NCBI GenBank assembly: GCA_963422465.1
Contig: OY730171.1
Coordinates: 930,001-994,000, forward strand
Reading direction: 5' to 3'
DNA: 64,000 nucleotides
Origin: Lichina pygmaea
Taxonomy: Eukaryota; Ascomycota; Lichinomycetes; Lichinales; Lichinaceae
This document shows positions 22,130 to 37,910 of this stretch, piece by piece. The notes beneath the pieces were generated by a model. The model was given only the letters and a program-made list of their open reading frames with translations, was not told the DNA's origin and did not search any database. The stretch's first letter is position 1. Every line of letters starts with the position of its first letter. Made by a program: the position numbers and the translations under genes.

Positions 22130-24013
22130 GGCGACGGCAAGGTGCTACTCCACGCACCGGGACTACCAAATCCGTATGGTCGGTTCCAGACACTGCAGTT
22201 CAGAGCTGCGAAGGCGCTACCAGCGATCGGTCAGCGGTCGTCGAGCCACGACAGCCTCGTCCACCTACCAGCAAGAGGCAGGAGTGGCATCCGCAGCGTC
22301 GCCGTCACGAGTCGGCAGCAAGAGAATCGCGCATTCGGAGGGAGATATCGGCGAGGTTGAGGCCTGTCGAACGCGCTCGCAAGCGCAAGCCCCGGACGAG
22401 TCCAGATCAGCTGCCCGTCCGAAGAGCCATACAGCGGCCTCGGGGAGGTCGAGCAGGAAAAGAAAAAGAGCGAGGCTGGAGTGGTAGGCTGAAGCGGTCG
22501 ATCGAGCCGACCTGGTGGAACAGAGCACAAGGCGGCGGTGACGACGATGGCCTGACGTGGCCTAGCAAGGCTTCAGTCGCTATACGCCGTACGGTACGTA
22601 GTAAGTAAGTACGCGCAGGACAGTCTCCCGACGGCGGAAGAGAAGAGTCGTCGGCCCTCTCACGACGACAACCTATTGCTTGTGCTACGTACGGAAGTAT
22701 GTACGTACGTACTTACGTACCCGCTGTGAGAACACTCCGGTGACACCGTCGCACAAGATTTTTGCTGGCCGACCTTCCAGGCCGGAAATCGCCGAGGCGT
22801 GATGCAGAAGATCACGGGATCTCGCCTAATGCTGCCGGCCTCCCATTGTACGGGAGTATCGGGCGGGAACTGGCCGGGGGGCATCTACAGCCGAGGGGCT
22901 CACGTGAGCAGCTTGAGCACATACAGTATCTCCTGGGAATCTGAATCTGTAGAGACGATCTGAAAGCTGAGGGTTGAAGAGCCTAGGTACAGTACGTGTT
23001 GGTGTATAAATCATGGTACGTACGAGTACGTACGGAACATACGTATGGGGTAAGTTACTACGAGGGGTAACATATGGTTAATAGGTCCGGACTGATCACG
23101 TGGCCTGGCCGCGGAGCGGCAAACGCCCGTACGACGTACTGTAATACATACATACGTACTTCCGTACTTCCATACGACGTACATACGTACGTACCGTAGC
23201 TTCGCCGGAAACGTTGAGTCAATGCCGGCTTAGCGCTTACGGGAGACACGACTTCTGACTCTCTAGCCCGAAGCGGGCGGTACGTACGTAAGTGCGGAAG
23301 TACACCGGTACCGTACTCAGGGCAACCGCTTGCTTTTTCCTCCTTACCGGCTACCTACGTACGGCAGCGGTCGGCAGTCCCTATCGCTTCCATATCGCAG
23401 GGGAGCGCATCGGAGGGAAACAAGGCTTGACGTTGGCAGCTGCGTGCGCGGCGACGCAGTCTGAGGGATCACTGACGAACCGACCGTACGACTACCGGCT
23501 ACTTACCCGGAGTGAGCCATCGGCTTGGTGGAGAGGCTGCTGCAGCGCCGGGTAATCGACGAGAGGTCGCCCTTTTCCAAGGAGCCGAATCGACCATGGC
23601 TCGTTCTTCCGCAAGGGCGTACCCCTTCCTCCTGGACAATCACCGCACCGAGAAGCAAGCGACGGCCAGCTTCGTCGAGATCTGATCCGACGGCGGCCGA
23701 GTGCTCGTCGGCTCCGCGTCTCTGCCTCTCCCTCTGCCGCGGGGCTCTTCGGGAGCTGACGGGACGCCGGGTTGTGATGTGAAAGCAGGGTATGGACGTA
23801 CCACCCTCTTGTTTTTGTTTCCGCGGCCTGTACGAAGCCTTTCCCCATTCGCCGAGGACCGCCGCGGTCTGTTTTCCGGTTGGCGGACGCTTGGATCATG
23901 CGCTGATGCCCTTTGTGGCATGTAAACATAGAGGGGCAAGCTCTCCTTGGTTCGCACCTGCGTTCGCTCTTGATCTCACTTCATGGGTCCTCTGCCTCTC
24001 GACGGGCACCGCC
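22130..24013. other. Divergent promoter region between the Boi-like and SP-RING genes
   Basis: About 1.9 kb. Both flanking genes point away from it. It is full of GTAC/TACGTA words (22685-22720, 23020-23200, 23281-23300, 23355). Open frames inside are overlapping and unsupported. No TATA or operator could be assigned with confidence. Confidence 0.5.
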
Positions 24014-28255
<4,242 letters not shown>

Positions 28256-29834
28256 CCCCGCCGAACCTACCGCAACGACGAAACTCCAGCAACTTCTTCC
28301 CTCCTTCTTGTTCAGCCGAACATCGCTCCCGACCATCTCTACCTTCTGGGCCCGAAGAAGCCTCCTCGGAAGCTTCTTTCGTCTCTCACGGCTGCCCCAC
28401 AGACGCAAGCGGTTGTCTCCACTCCAGCTTCTCTGTGAGACCTAGGCTACCTAGAACTCCTTTGGCGTCACGGAAAAATTTTCCTCTCATTGTTCTCGTC
28501 TTATCTTCCCCCCTTTTTTGGTGTTTCTCGATGACATGTCTCCCCCGTCCTACTTATCACGAACGATACAGACTCGCGACGTCACGCATCTTCAAGTTTC
28601 CCTGTCATGTCATGTCTTGCTTCCATCTTCGCACGAGATTTCCTGGGCGGGGGGGTTGGGTTTTCCAGAGCATGAAATCACCTATGAAAACTGTTTTTTT
28701 TTCACGATATGCCTCGAGCACGCCTGTCCATGACGAGCTCTTCCAGGCTCTCGCTCTTCCGAGACAACGTCCAGGCCGTTTGGCACTTGCTTTGAGACGC
28801 TTGCTTTCTTTGCACTGTAGATACCCTTGATTGCTACTCCTTTTTTTTTTGGCGGGGGAAAAGGGAAGGGGGGGGGGGGGGGGTCGAACGAATAACGGAA
28901 CGGCCACTTTTAAATACGGCGCGGAGGGTGCTATCACAGCAAGAGAAGTCTGCTCCTCGATATCAGCGGCTCCTCGCTCACCATCGCACATTGTCACAAC
29001 AAATGCAAGATTTCAGACGTCATGGCCCACTTGGCCATCATGTGAGAAAGCACGCTGTGGACTCTGGAAAGACATTTCCTCGCACCAAGACCATCAGTGG
29101 CAGCATATCTCATCTCAGATACTTTGCTGCTGCGGCTGGCTGAGCGTTCGACTCTTCATGGGCTCTTCATAGGCTCTTCACACGCTCTTCCCAGAATCTT
29201 TCCCAGAATTCTGTCAGAATCTCCACATCATCTTCGCACACGGCCATTCCCCCCAGGTCTCACCCATCACGTCTCTTTGACGTGAGGTGTGTCGAATCGA
29301 ATCCGGCCCTCGTACTTTCCCTCATACTTTTCCCTCGTGCACCCTACCAGTCCATACAGTACTGTACGTACGTAAATACCGCTTGTCCTTCCAGGACAAC
29401 GGCCACGCTTGATATCAAGAACAGCGGGGCGTGAATAGCTGCTTCGGAGGACGACTCTTTTGTCCTGTCCGTGGCTGTCCGGGGGGAAAGGATTGATTGG
29501 TTGGTCGGGATACTTGGGAAACCAACCTGTTTAGAATCTCTCCAACGTTTGGATGTTTTTGGGGACTCGGGAGGGCTGGGGTCACAGTGGTGTGAGTGGA
29601 ATATATGAGTGGAGTATATAATCATGAGGTAAGACGTACTGTATGTACCGTACCGGGCCTACACGGCGCACGAGCGGGGGTTATGATTTGCTCTCGGGCC
29701 CGGCTTTCTTTTCATCGTTCCAAGGGTGCAGAGAGGTGCACATTGGATGCCTCGGATCATCATTCCTTGGTCTTGGGAAACATGACTTGGGGTGGAGGAC
29801 TTTGGGGCGATTAGACCAGTCGATCTTCGGGAGG
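28256..29834. other. Spacer between the SP-RING gene and a pogo relic
   Basis: About 1.6 kb. It begins with the 3' flank of the SP-RING gene. It holds a G16 run (28868-28883) and a local repeat of GGGCTCTTCATAGGCTC-type words (29155-29185). No gene is recognised. Confidence 0.55.
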
Positions 29835-29836
29835 TA

Positions 29837-31654
29837 AGTACGGGGATAGGCTTTCCCCCCCCCCCCCCCCCCCCCCCTTTCGGCCACCCCACCAAAAAAT
29901 TGCATCGTGGAGCAAAGCTCAACACCGCGCCAATAGATTGATTCTAGGATAGCTATAGCCGCCATTCGTTCATATATGATTCCATATTTTTGCTCTCTGT
30001 AGAGCTTGGGATGTCCTCCGTGCCTCCACTTCCGTATCTGGGGCTCATGCTCGTGCAGATGTCACCTTCTCCCTGGCAGTAACCTCCGCCCTTTCTGCCT
30101 GCTGCTCTACCTCCCTAATTGCCTGGATGTCGCCGAAAAGGGAATTAGGATCTACAGGAACATGTCTCTTTGTCTTCCCAGCATTGACTTCTGCTAGTTG
30201 GGCCTGGAGTCGCTAGTTGCTGGCTTGCGACTGTGCATATTCTGCTGTTAGATTGCCAAGAGCCTTACTTGCCTTCCCCAAAAGTGCCTATTGATCCCGA
30301 GTAATGTTGTCCATCCTTCGCAATGCACTGTAGATATCACGGGGATGCTTTGGAGTTGGGAATTGATCAGCAGATCCACTTCGTTGGTGCTTGGAGACTG
30401 CAGGTTTATCGTGGATCTGGCGGGAATTGAGAGTTTTTGCTGGATTCCATGGGAACAGCCCAGCACCTGACCATCCAGCTTGTAGCACTCGAGGGTTGAA
30501 TATTTGCATACGTGCTTTCTGGTAGGACTGTACAAGGTGATGTTTCTTGACTGGTGCTGTATTGTCAAGAGAGGCAAGCTCTGCAATCTCCTGTCAGTAC
30601 CAGGCCTTGAGAACTGAGAATGTCCCCACATCTAGAGGCTGGAGAACATGGCCGGAGTAGGTAGGAAGAAATAGGAGGTGAACATCATTCTTCTTGCATT
30701 CCTACATGAACTCAGTGTCCACATGACAGCCATACCCATCCAACACAAGTATCCGGGGTGCCTTTTGTCTGTTGTGGAGTATTCTTGTAGTTTCTGGCAG
30801 GAATAGCTCCTTGAGTCAACAAAGACCAGTATCGTTTGATGTCCAGCTCTTAGGAGAGGCACAGATCAGCTAGCCTGGTAGTTCTTCATCTGAAAACCAT
30901 GATGTCTGGATCTATTTTCCCTTGAAGATAACAAGAGGACAGATGTGCTGACCTGTAGCGCTGATGCACTCAACAACAGTGACCCATTCTTGATTCCCTG
31001 GCTGTTGCACATAGGTACGATGCTTCCCCCTTGCTCCAAGCACCATGGAGTTAGTACAGATCCCAAGACCAATGCCATGCTTATCCATATTCCAGACATA
31101 GTCCTGCTTCACATTTGCACAACAACAGACACTGTCGAAAAGGTTGTAGAAGGCCTAGATCTGCTCCGGCTGCGACCCAAGAACGTGAGACCTATCAATT
31201 GACTTGCCCACTATCATCGTAATCTGTGAATTCCACTTCACAAAGTTGGCGGCCTATTTTTTACCCAGAGGTTTGTTGTCACCTGACACCTTCAGGATGA
31301 ATATCGCCATTTCTTGTACACACTTGTGGGAAGGAGCATAGCCACAGTGTTCCTGGTCGGTAATCCAATCACAGAGATCATTCTCCTGGCCTGGGGAGAG
31401 GCCTTTTCATCAGTACTGGAGAGTACTACAAGGGATGCTGTACTCGACGGCCTGCCGGCGCTCAGACTCACCATTTTTAATTTCTTGAAGGGCTAGATTG
31501 ATTGCATTGGCTCTAATCTCTCTAGATATGGCCTGTCGCGCCATGGCGACAATGTGGTGTTGAACTATTCACATTGTAGATGATGGGGTCGCGAGGAGAT
31601 ACGTGGTTGTGGGGTGGCCGAAAGGGGCGTGGCCGAGAAGCCTATCCCCGTACT
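29837..31654 (-). mobile_element. Fot1/pogo-type DNA transposon relic, second family
   Basis: Ends read AGTACGGGGATAGGCTT on the left and, inverted, the same on the right; the match resumes at CCCCTTTCGGCCACCCCAC. TA flanks both sides (29835-29836, 31655-31656). The minus strand carries transposase pieces in order: a CENP-B-like HTH (NDLCDWITDQEHCGYAP), NMDKHGIGLGICTNSMVLGA with the first catalytic Asp, WVTVVECISATGQ, RILVLDGYGCH with the second Asp, LLFLPTYSGHVLQPLDVGTF, then a coiled-coil tail. Frames change several times and stops interrupt the ORF, so it is dead. The left inverted repeat has a C23 run where the right one reads CTCGGCCACG. It is unlike the element at 11814-13689 in its ends. 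Confidence 0.85.
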
Positions 31655-31656
31655 TA

Positions 31657-31927
31657 ATAGTCCTGTTGAAACATCCTTTCTAGAAATCTGGGATATATGT
31701 CTGAGGTACTGTAAAACGTATGTACGGGGTGCATTTGTCCCAAGGGGGGATTTTCCTCGCCATCTACTCGTAAATTAAGAAGGGGAACTCGGCATGGCTG
31801 TGAGACTCGGTGGGATGTTGGGAGGAACGAGTGCTTTTGAGGTCACGGTGTCGCTGCCTTCGAGTCCCTTACCCATCTCCACCCTTTCTTGCGGAGCCTT
31901 GGGTGCGAAGACTGGTGCGGAGTCTGC
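31657..31927. other. Short spacer downstream of the FAD monooxygenase gene
   Basis: Under 300 bp, between the transposon and the stop codon of the monooxygenase gene. Nothing recognised. Confidence 0.5.
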
Positions 31928-33727
31928 TCACGACGACTGCTCCGTGGCACCCTCGGCGGCGTTGCCGTCGACGACGATGGCGCGCTTCGAGAGAAGAGGG
32001 CTCGTCTCGTTGATTCGCTCGTAGTCGTGTGCGTCAATGCAAGCCTGACGGGAGGCGAGCACGGCCGGGTGAGTCCTTGATACCATGTCCCGTTCGTAGG
32101 ACGCCATCAGGCCCTCGAGCGTTTGGTTGTCGGCCGCTTCGCCGGCGACGGACGGTGTCGAGGTCGAAGGCTTACGGTCCACCGTGGGCGGCTTCGATAG
32201 GTAGGGCGACAGGTGGGAGACGAACTCCGATACGTCCAAGATGCCGTGATTGGCCGCCTCTCCTCGGTCTGGACGATGTATCGGTCAGCATCAGCTTGAT
32301 GCTGGGATAAAAGGGCCACCGAATCTCCAGAGGGAAGACGGGTTGGGTGGACTGTCTTGTGGTCCCTGGGCAGGAAATAAAATGGCACGGTCGACGTACA
32401 CATAACCATGGCGTGTGCGGCGTCGCCGGCCAACGTGGCTCGACCGCCGTGGTTGTTCCAGCTGGAGACGCCGTCCTCGGGCAGAGGCGGAGGCCAGTCC
32501 TCGAGCGTGAGCACCTTGGCTTCGGCGTCGCCCGGGATCTGCGTGACCATGGACCGGAACGGCTCAGCCCAGTCCGACGCCACTCTCTTCATGAACGCAA
32601 TCCGATCCTTGCTGGTCCCGGGAATGCTGATCGGGGTGGGATGACCAAGGAAGCCAGCGCGGTATGGCCACGATATCAGGATCTGACATCTGTAATCATC
32701 AGGCGTCTCGGGCCTGGACGCGGGCGTGTCGAGAACTAAAGAGGCCAAAGACAGACAGCATCAGCACCGCCAGACCGATGCTCGGCGGCTCCGGTCACGG
32801 TGGTTCATGGGCCACACAGGGGCAAGTGGAAAGGACGAGGAACATGGACGGCATTTACAGCTGAACCAGAAGAAGGCCCCGGTGTCCGAGTGCGTCCCGT
32901 GCAGAAAGAACGGATCTAGGGCGCGTATCTGCTCGACCTGCTGGGCCGAATAGGTCACGCTGACGCCGACGAGGCCCACGGGCAGCTGTCTGTTCTCATG
33001 CTCGAGCGAAGACAAGAGGCGTCGGACCGCCGAACGAGCACCATCGCATCCGATGATCAGGCTGCCCGTGGCGCTGGTCGAGTCGTCGAAATGCGCTGTC
33101 ACGCTGCTTTGATCCGGACTGTCGGAGATGGTTCTGACGCACTTGCACCACTGACCGACTAGCACACATCACGGACAATCCGAGCGTGCCGAGTCAGACA
33201 ATCGATTGCAGGAAGATCAAGGATAATCGTGATTACTAAAGAAGACCGGAAGTGACCCCACAGGCCGGAGGAGCGCAGCGGGAACAAAAAACGCAAACGC
33301 AACCTCTCGATCTTACCTCGACATCGACTCCTTCCATCAACAGCCCCCTCAGGCTCTCCCGACGCACCCGGATCCGTCGAGCCGGCGGTACTCGAAATCG
33401 CTGCTCGGCCGTCTTGAGGTTGTAGTACGCAAAGTTCCCGTCGCCGGCCTTGCTCGCGACCGGATCCACAAAGGTCTCCTCCAGCCGATCGACCAGATCC
33501 TGCGGCAGCAACTCCAGGAAAACGGGCAGGGCCCAGTGGATGGTGAGGCCCCATCCGGCGCCGCGCGCCAGCGGATCCGGATCGCGTTCGTACACGGTCG
33601 CCTTCACCGTGGTCGGGTACAGCTTGCGGAGCGCCTGGGCCAAGGTCAGCCCGACGATGCCGCCGCCGACGATGAGCACTCGGTGCCGAGGCGGTTCGCC
33701 GTCGACGGCGGGGCCCGCAGCGTCCAT
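31928..33727 (-). CDS. FAD-dependent monooxygenase (group A, PheA/TfdB-like FAD fold)
   Basis: Four exons fit in phase: 33727-33317, 33150-32859, 32735-32400, 32268-31928, giving 459 aa. Motifs are in the usual order: VLIVGGGIVGLTLAQAL (dinucleotide-binding GxGxxG, residues about 16-32), YERDPDPLARGAGWGLTIHW, IIGCDGARSAVRRLL (DG motif, about 168-182), and ATLAGDAAHAM|YRGEAANHG (GD motif, about 333-350), with the last intron inside it. These enzymes use NAD(P)H and O2 to hydroxylate small, often aromatic, molecules in the cytosol. The substrate cannot be read from sequence. An MFS transporter gene lies 770 bp upstream on the same strand; they could serve one catabolic or secondary metabolic step, but this rests only on proximity. 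No transmembrane segment is evident. Start chosen at MDAAGPAVDGEPP; an in-frame upstream start would add 40 residues. Confidence 0.9.
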
Positions 33728-34500
33728 GATGAGCCGACGGCCGGGCCAGACCACGGTCGAGGTGACAGGACCAGGGATCGACTGTGGAACACGCAGCCCC
33801 TCTTGAGAACGCAACGTCGGCCGCGCGAAAGAGAGGGACGTTGGCAAGTTGGGTCCTTAACCTAGATTGACCCAGAATGTCGCATCATGCGAAGCAACGG
33901 TGGCAACCTCATCCTTCGTCTCGTGTGCGCGTGACCAACGTCAGCCATGCCGATGCGCTGCAGCTCATCCCTGCGTCTGAAACAAGCGTACGGAGCGTAC
34001 TTCGTGTGACTCTACACCCTTGCCTACCACAGCTCTGCGGTCGTGGACGAGTGAGAAACCGATTGTACTCCCCAGTACAATCGTCCAGGGTGATTTCTAT
34101 GCAAGCTGCAGTCTTCAACTGCAATTGCGGCTTCTCTGCTGGTCACAAAATTGCTGTGTTTTTTGTTTCCCCTTCTTTCCTTCTCAAAGCAGGCGTTGCC
34201 GGCAACCAGCAGTAGCTCGCGCTGTCGCCCGCAACACATTTCTCTTACAGATGTTGGTTCAATTTGGCCAAGATCGCCGTCGTGCGTACGGGCATGGTCA
34301 CGGGCATGGTCATGGTCGTCTTTACTACACATCTCGTCGAGACCTCGATGCACTGCATTGTAGGTTTGCAGCTTGATGGAATTTTGGTCGACTCCCCGTA
34401 CGGTACAAGCCCAAATCTCTATACATGGTCTTTGTCGACCGTCGGAAACTTCGGTCGACATGTGCTCTCTAGGTCCGTCTTCGGCGCGGCCGACGCCGCG
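33728..34500. other. Spacer between FAD monooxygenase and MFS transporter genes
   Basis: About 770 bp, upstream of the monooxygenase and downstream of the transporter, both on the minus strand. It should hold the monooxygenase promoter. A short repeat of GGGCATGGTCAC-type words occurs at 34290-34315. No gene recognised. Confidence 0.5.
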
Positions 34501-35183
34501 TCAATAGACGTATCGGAAGTTTTCGTTCTCCATGTCGGTTCGATTTACCCAACGATCAGCCTCGGCGCCGGTGGCACCTCCCTGGGGGCCGTACTTGCGG
34601 TCCTTCTTCTTGTTGGCGTACAGGTAGTACAGGAAGAGAAGTCCGGACACGAGCGCGCCACCGGCCTGCGTCGCCAGCACGGCGATCTTGGCGGGCGTGT
34701 ACTCGGGCGCATCCCGTGCCTGGAACGTCTGCGGGCCGATGATGTTGCCGATGGAGAAGGAGCCGGCGATGAGGGCGCTGGCGACGACGCGCTTGGTCTG
34801 GCCGGCGCAGTTGGCGACGGTCCACTGGTATATGATGATGAGGGTGGCGACGATGGAGTTGACCATGTAGACACCGGCCAGCAGCGCCGCCTTGTTGTTC
34901 TGCTTGAACGACATGAGGGCGCCTCCGATGATGCCCGGCACGCAACACCCCGCCAGCCAGGCCCAGCGGTGGGACGTCTTGCGCACGCCAAAGCCGACGA
35001 TCAGCGTCGCCGCGATGCTGACCAGCCCGGAAGGCATGTTCAGCAACGCCGCCCTCGGCGGAGTGTAACCGGCGTTCTTGATCAAGGTCGCCGAGTACGT
35101 CGTCACAACACCGCTCGACACCGAGATCTGTCGAGCCATCTTCGTCAGCGTCTGTTGTTCGCAGGACACTCGGCCCCCCCCCA

Positions 35184-35225
<42 letters not shown>

Positions 35226-36396
35226 GAGATGGCCACCTACCAAGACGGTACAGAGCGTCAAGAGCCACAGCTGAATGTCGCGGAAGATCTCGATCAGGTG
35301 CGACAGCTTGAAATGCGTGTTCGAGATGCCGGTCTGGTTGACGCTCACGTGCCTGATGATGGCCACCTTCTCGGACGGCGAGAGGAAGCGGGCCTTCATC
35401 GGCGTGTCCGGAAGGATCCAGAGGGTGAGGAAGCCGATGATGACGGTGACGATGCCGAGCACGACGAACATGATGCGCCAGCCGGCGAAGGCCGGGTTCT
35501 GAACCTTCTGGAAGGCATAGGAGATGATGCCGCCGACGATCTGGCCGAGGCCGAGACCGCAGTACCAGAAGCTGAAGCGCGGGGCCTGCTCGGACTTGGT
35601 GTAGTACATGCTGCTGATGAGCATGAGGCACGGCGCGATGGAGGCCTCGAAGATGCCCAGGAAGATCCTGGCGACCAGCAGGCCTCGGTAGTCCTGGGCG
35701 GCGGCGGTGCATGCCGTGGCGATGCCCCACAGCACCACGTTCGTTCCGAGCCACTTGGCCACGGGAACCTTTTGGAGGATGATGCCTGCGGGCGGGTCAG
35801 CTGCCGGTCGCGAACCGCGTCCGAAAGAGATGGGCTTACCGTTGGGCACCTCTGCGATGAGGTAGGCGATGAAGAAGGCCGTCGCGGCATTGGTGAAGTT
35901 GTTCCCTACCAGGTTGAGGTCTTTGCTGATGCCCATGACAGCGGCATACTGGGAGGACGAACGAGAACCAAGGTTCGACGGGTTGTAGGTCAGCCCGCAA
36001 GGCGCGCGTTCAAGGCTTCTAGGGGCAGGGGTCGGATCTCGCACGAAGATTTGAAGTCCGCCCGCAAGAGCTTCCCAGGAGAGAGGGAGAAAGACACGAG
36101 GAAAAGAAGGCGGGGAGACGTACGTTGAGAAGGACCTTGTCGACAAACTGCATGGTGTAGCAGGCGAACATGATGGGCACGATGCGCCAATCGATCTTGC
36201 GCTTGAGCGCCTTGATGTTGACGTCCTCGGCGTCGGTCGCGGCATCCTCTCGCCCCTCGAGATACTTGAAGGCCCGGTCGAGATCCTTGTCTCGCACGCC
36301 GGCGGCGTGACGGCGCTCGTCGTGGCTCGCGACGCGCTTCGGCGGCGAACTCGAGGACGAACGATCGGTGGCGTCGACGGCCTGCTTATCGTCCAT
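34501..36396 (-). CDS. MFS transporter, Dal5/allantoate permease-like (anion:cation symporter family)
   Basis: Four exons fit in phase: 36396-36124, 35948-35840, 35785-35241, 35127-34501, giving 517 aa. The N-terminus is hydrophilic (about 70 residues); the first helix is IVPIMFACYTMQFVDKVLLN. Then come YAAVMGISKDLNLVGNNFTN, RIFLGIFEASIAPCLMLI, FWYCGLGLGQIVGGIISYAF, RIMFVVLGIVTVIIGFLTLW, the central loop, and six more hydrophobic stretches up to VSGLLFLYYLYANKKKDRKY. The layout of 12 helices and the TPRAALLNMPSG-like loop match the Dal5/Tna1/vitamin permease group. Likely plasma membrane; the substrate is not readable. Intron 3 (35240-35128) contains a (CA)n microsatellite. The neighbour downstream is a FAD monooxygenase. 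Confidence 0.92.
35183..35223. repeat. (CA)n microsatellite in an intron of the MFS gene
   Basis: About 20 CA units next to a C run inside the third intron. On the coding strand it reads (GT)n just after the GTAGGT donor, so it also supplies many cryptic GT sites. Confidence 0.95.
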
Positions 36397-37821
36397 CTCG
36401 CCGTTGCCGTTGCCGTTGCTGTCGCTGGTGCTGATGCTGTTGCCGTTCTTGCCGCTGCTGCGGGTGCGGTGCGGGTGTGACGCCGCGCGATAATACCAAC
36501 GATCACGGTACCGTCAGGGTCGTCGTCGACGCGCGCACAGACGAGCAGCCAGGGTCAAACGGAGGATCGCGATCTTGTATCTACAACTTCATCAACGACG
36601 ATTCTCTCCCTGGCCGGCGCCGACGGAGGGGTGAGACGGACAGCGTTTCAACCAGGCCGAGCATGCGAACACATGTTCCGACGGGCAGGGGTTCCAATGT
36701 CCTATAGCAAGGAGAGTCCTTAGATATGTTATGCGCTTCAAGATCCCGGCAGATTCCCCATCTCCTTCTTCCTTCGCAGGGCTTCCTTCCCTCCTTGTCT
36801 CTTGTCCGCTCTCCCTTCTCAGCTTCCCTCTCCTCCCCTCCCTCCCCTCCCCTCCCCTCCCCCCTCCCCCTCCATCTCCCCCTCCCCCTCCCCCTCCCCT
36901 CCCCCTCCCCTATTCTCCCGCTGCCCCGCCACCCCTTACAGTACCGATCTACGCTGCAACACAGACCACGCGTATTCTCCCAAGGAATTAACCGATGCGC
37001 ACGAGCTCGCCATGACCAATCTTTTCTTTTCCTTGGCGATCTAGCTCGAGAATGATGAGGAGGGGGGGGGGGGGGGGGGGGGGGGTGGCCGTCTCGGGGA
37101 AATGAGGACTGGGGCACTTGTCCCATTGGTGCAGGAGGCGCATATACACACCTGTTGAATTCTGCTCGCGTTCGTTGGCGGGGGGGGGGGGGGGGGGGGG
37201 GGAGGGGAGGGGGAAAAGGGGGGGGGAAGGAGGGGGGGGGGGGTAACAGTACCTGTACTCCGTACAGTCCAGTGCAGTCTCAAGGACCGGTGATGAGTTG
37301 CTTCGCTCGGATTTCGGATTGAAGGAAAGCCAATTGTCCAAAGATATCATCACTACCATCATCATCAGGACCACCAGGACCATCAGGACCATCATGACCA
37401 TCATCATCAGCAGCAGTAGCAGCAGCTTGGATTCTCCTCCAGCCGTTCGGGTCTCTGTGGGTTCCCTCTTCTCGGCCGGTCGCCGGTGTCAACGTCGTTG
37501 TTGGATGCAACAACGACCAGCATTCCTTTTGCCGCGTGCTTCAGAAAGCCCACGCAGCGCTGTTGTCCCACGACCTGCATGAACTTGAAGGCAAGACCCT
37601 GTTCTTGCCCGGACGATCGTCGGCAGTGCTACATATGTGGGTATGTACCACAATCTACACCGACAAGGACAGGGCCTCCTTCTCCCGGGAGCCTCGTCGT
37701 TGTGGAAACGACAGGCTGCGGTCCGACGGCACGGACGGGTACTACCGTGTCGTAACTTTGTACGTTACGAGGATCGGCTGGCTCGTTGCCGGAACACGGA
37801 TCGACAGGGTTTGACCATCCG

Positions 37822-37822
37822 A

Positions 37823-37891
<69 letters not shown>

Positions 37892-37910
37892 CTCCTCCTC
37901 CTCCTCCGCC
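37822..37910. repeat. (GTC)n/(CTC)n trinucleotide repeat
   Basis: About 23 GTC units followed by five CTC units. Read on the minus strand it gives Glu then Asp runs, on the plus strand poly-Val. No conserved protein surrounds it. Confidence 0.95.
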
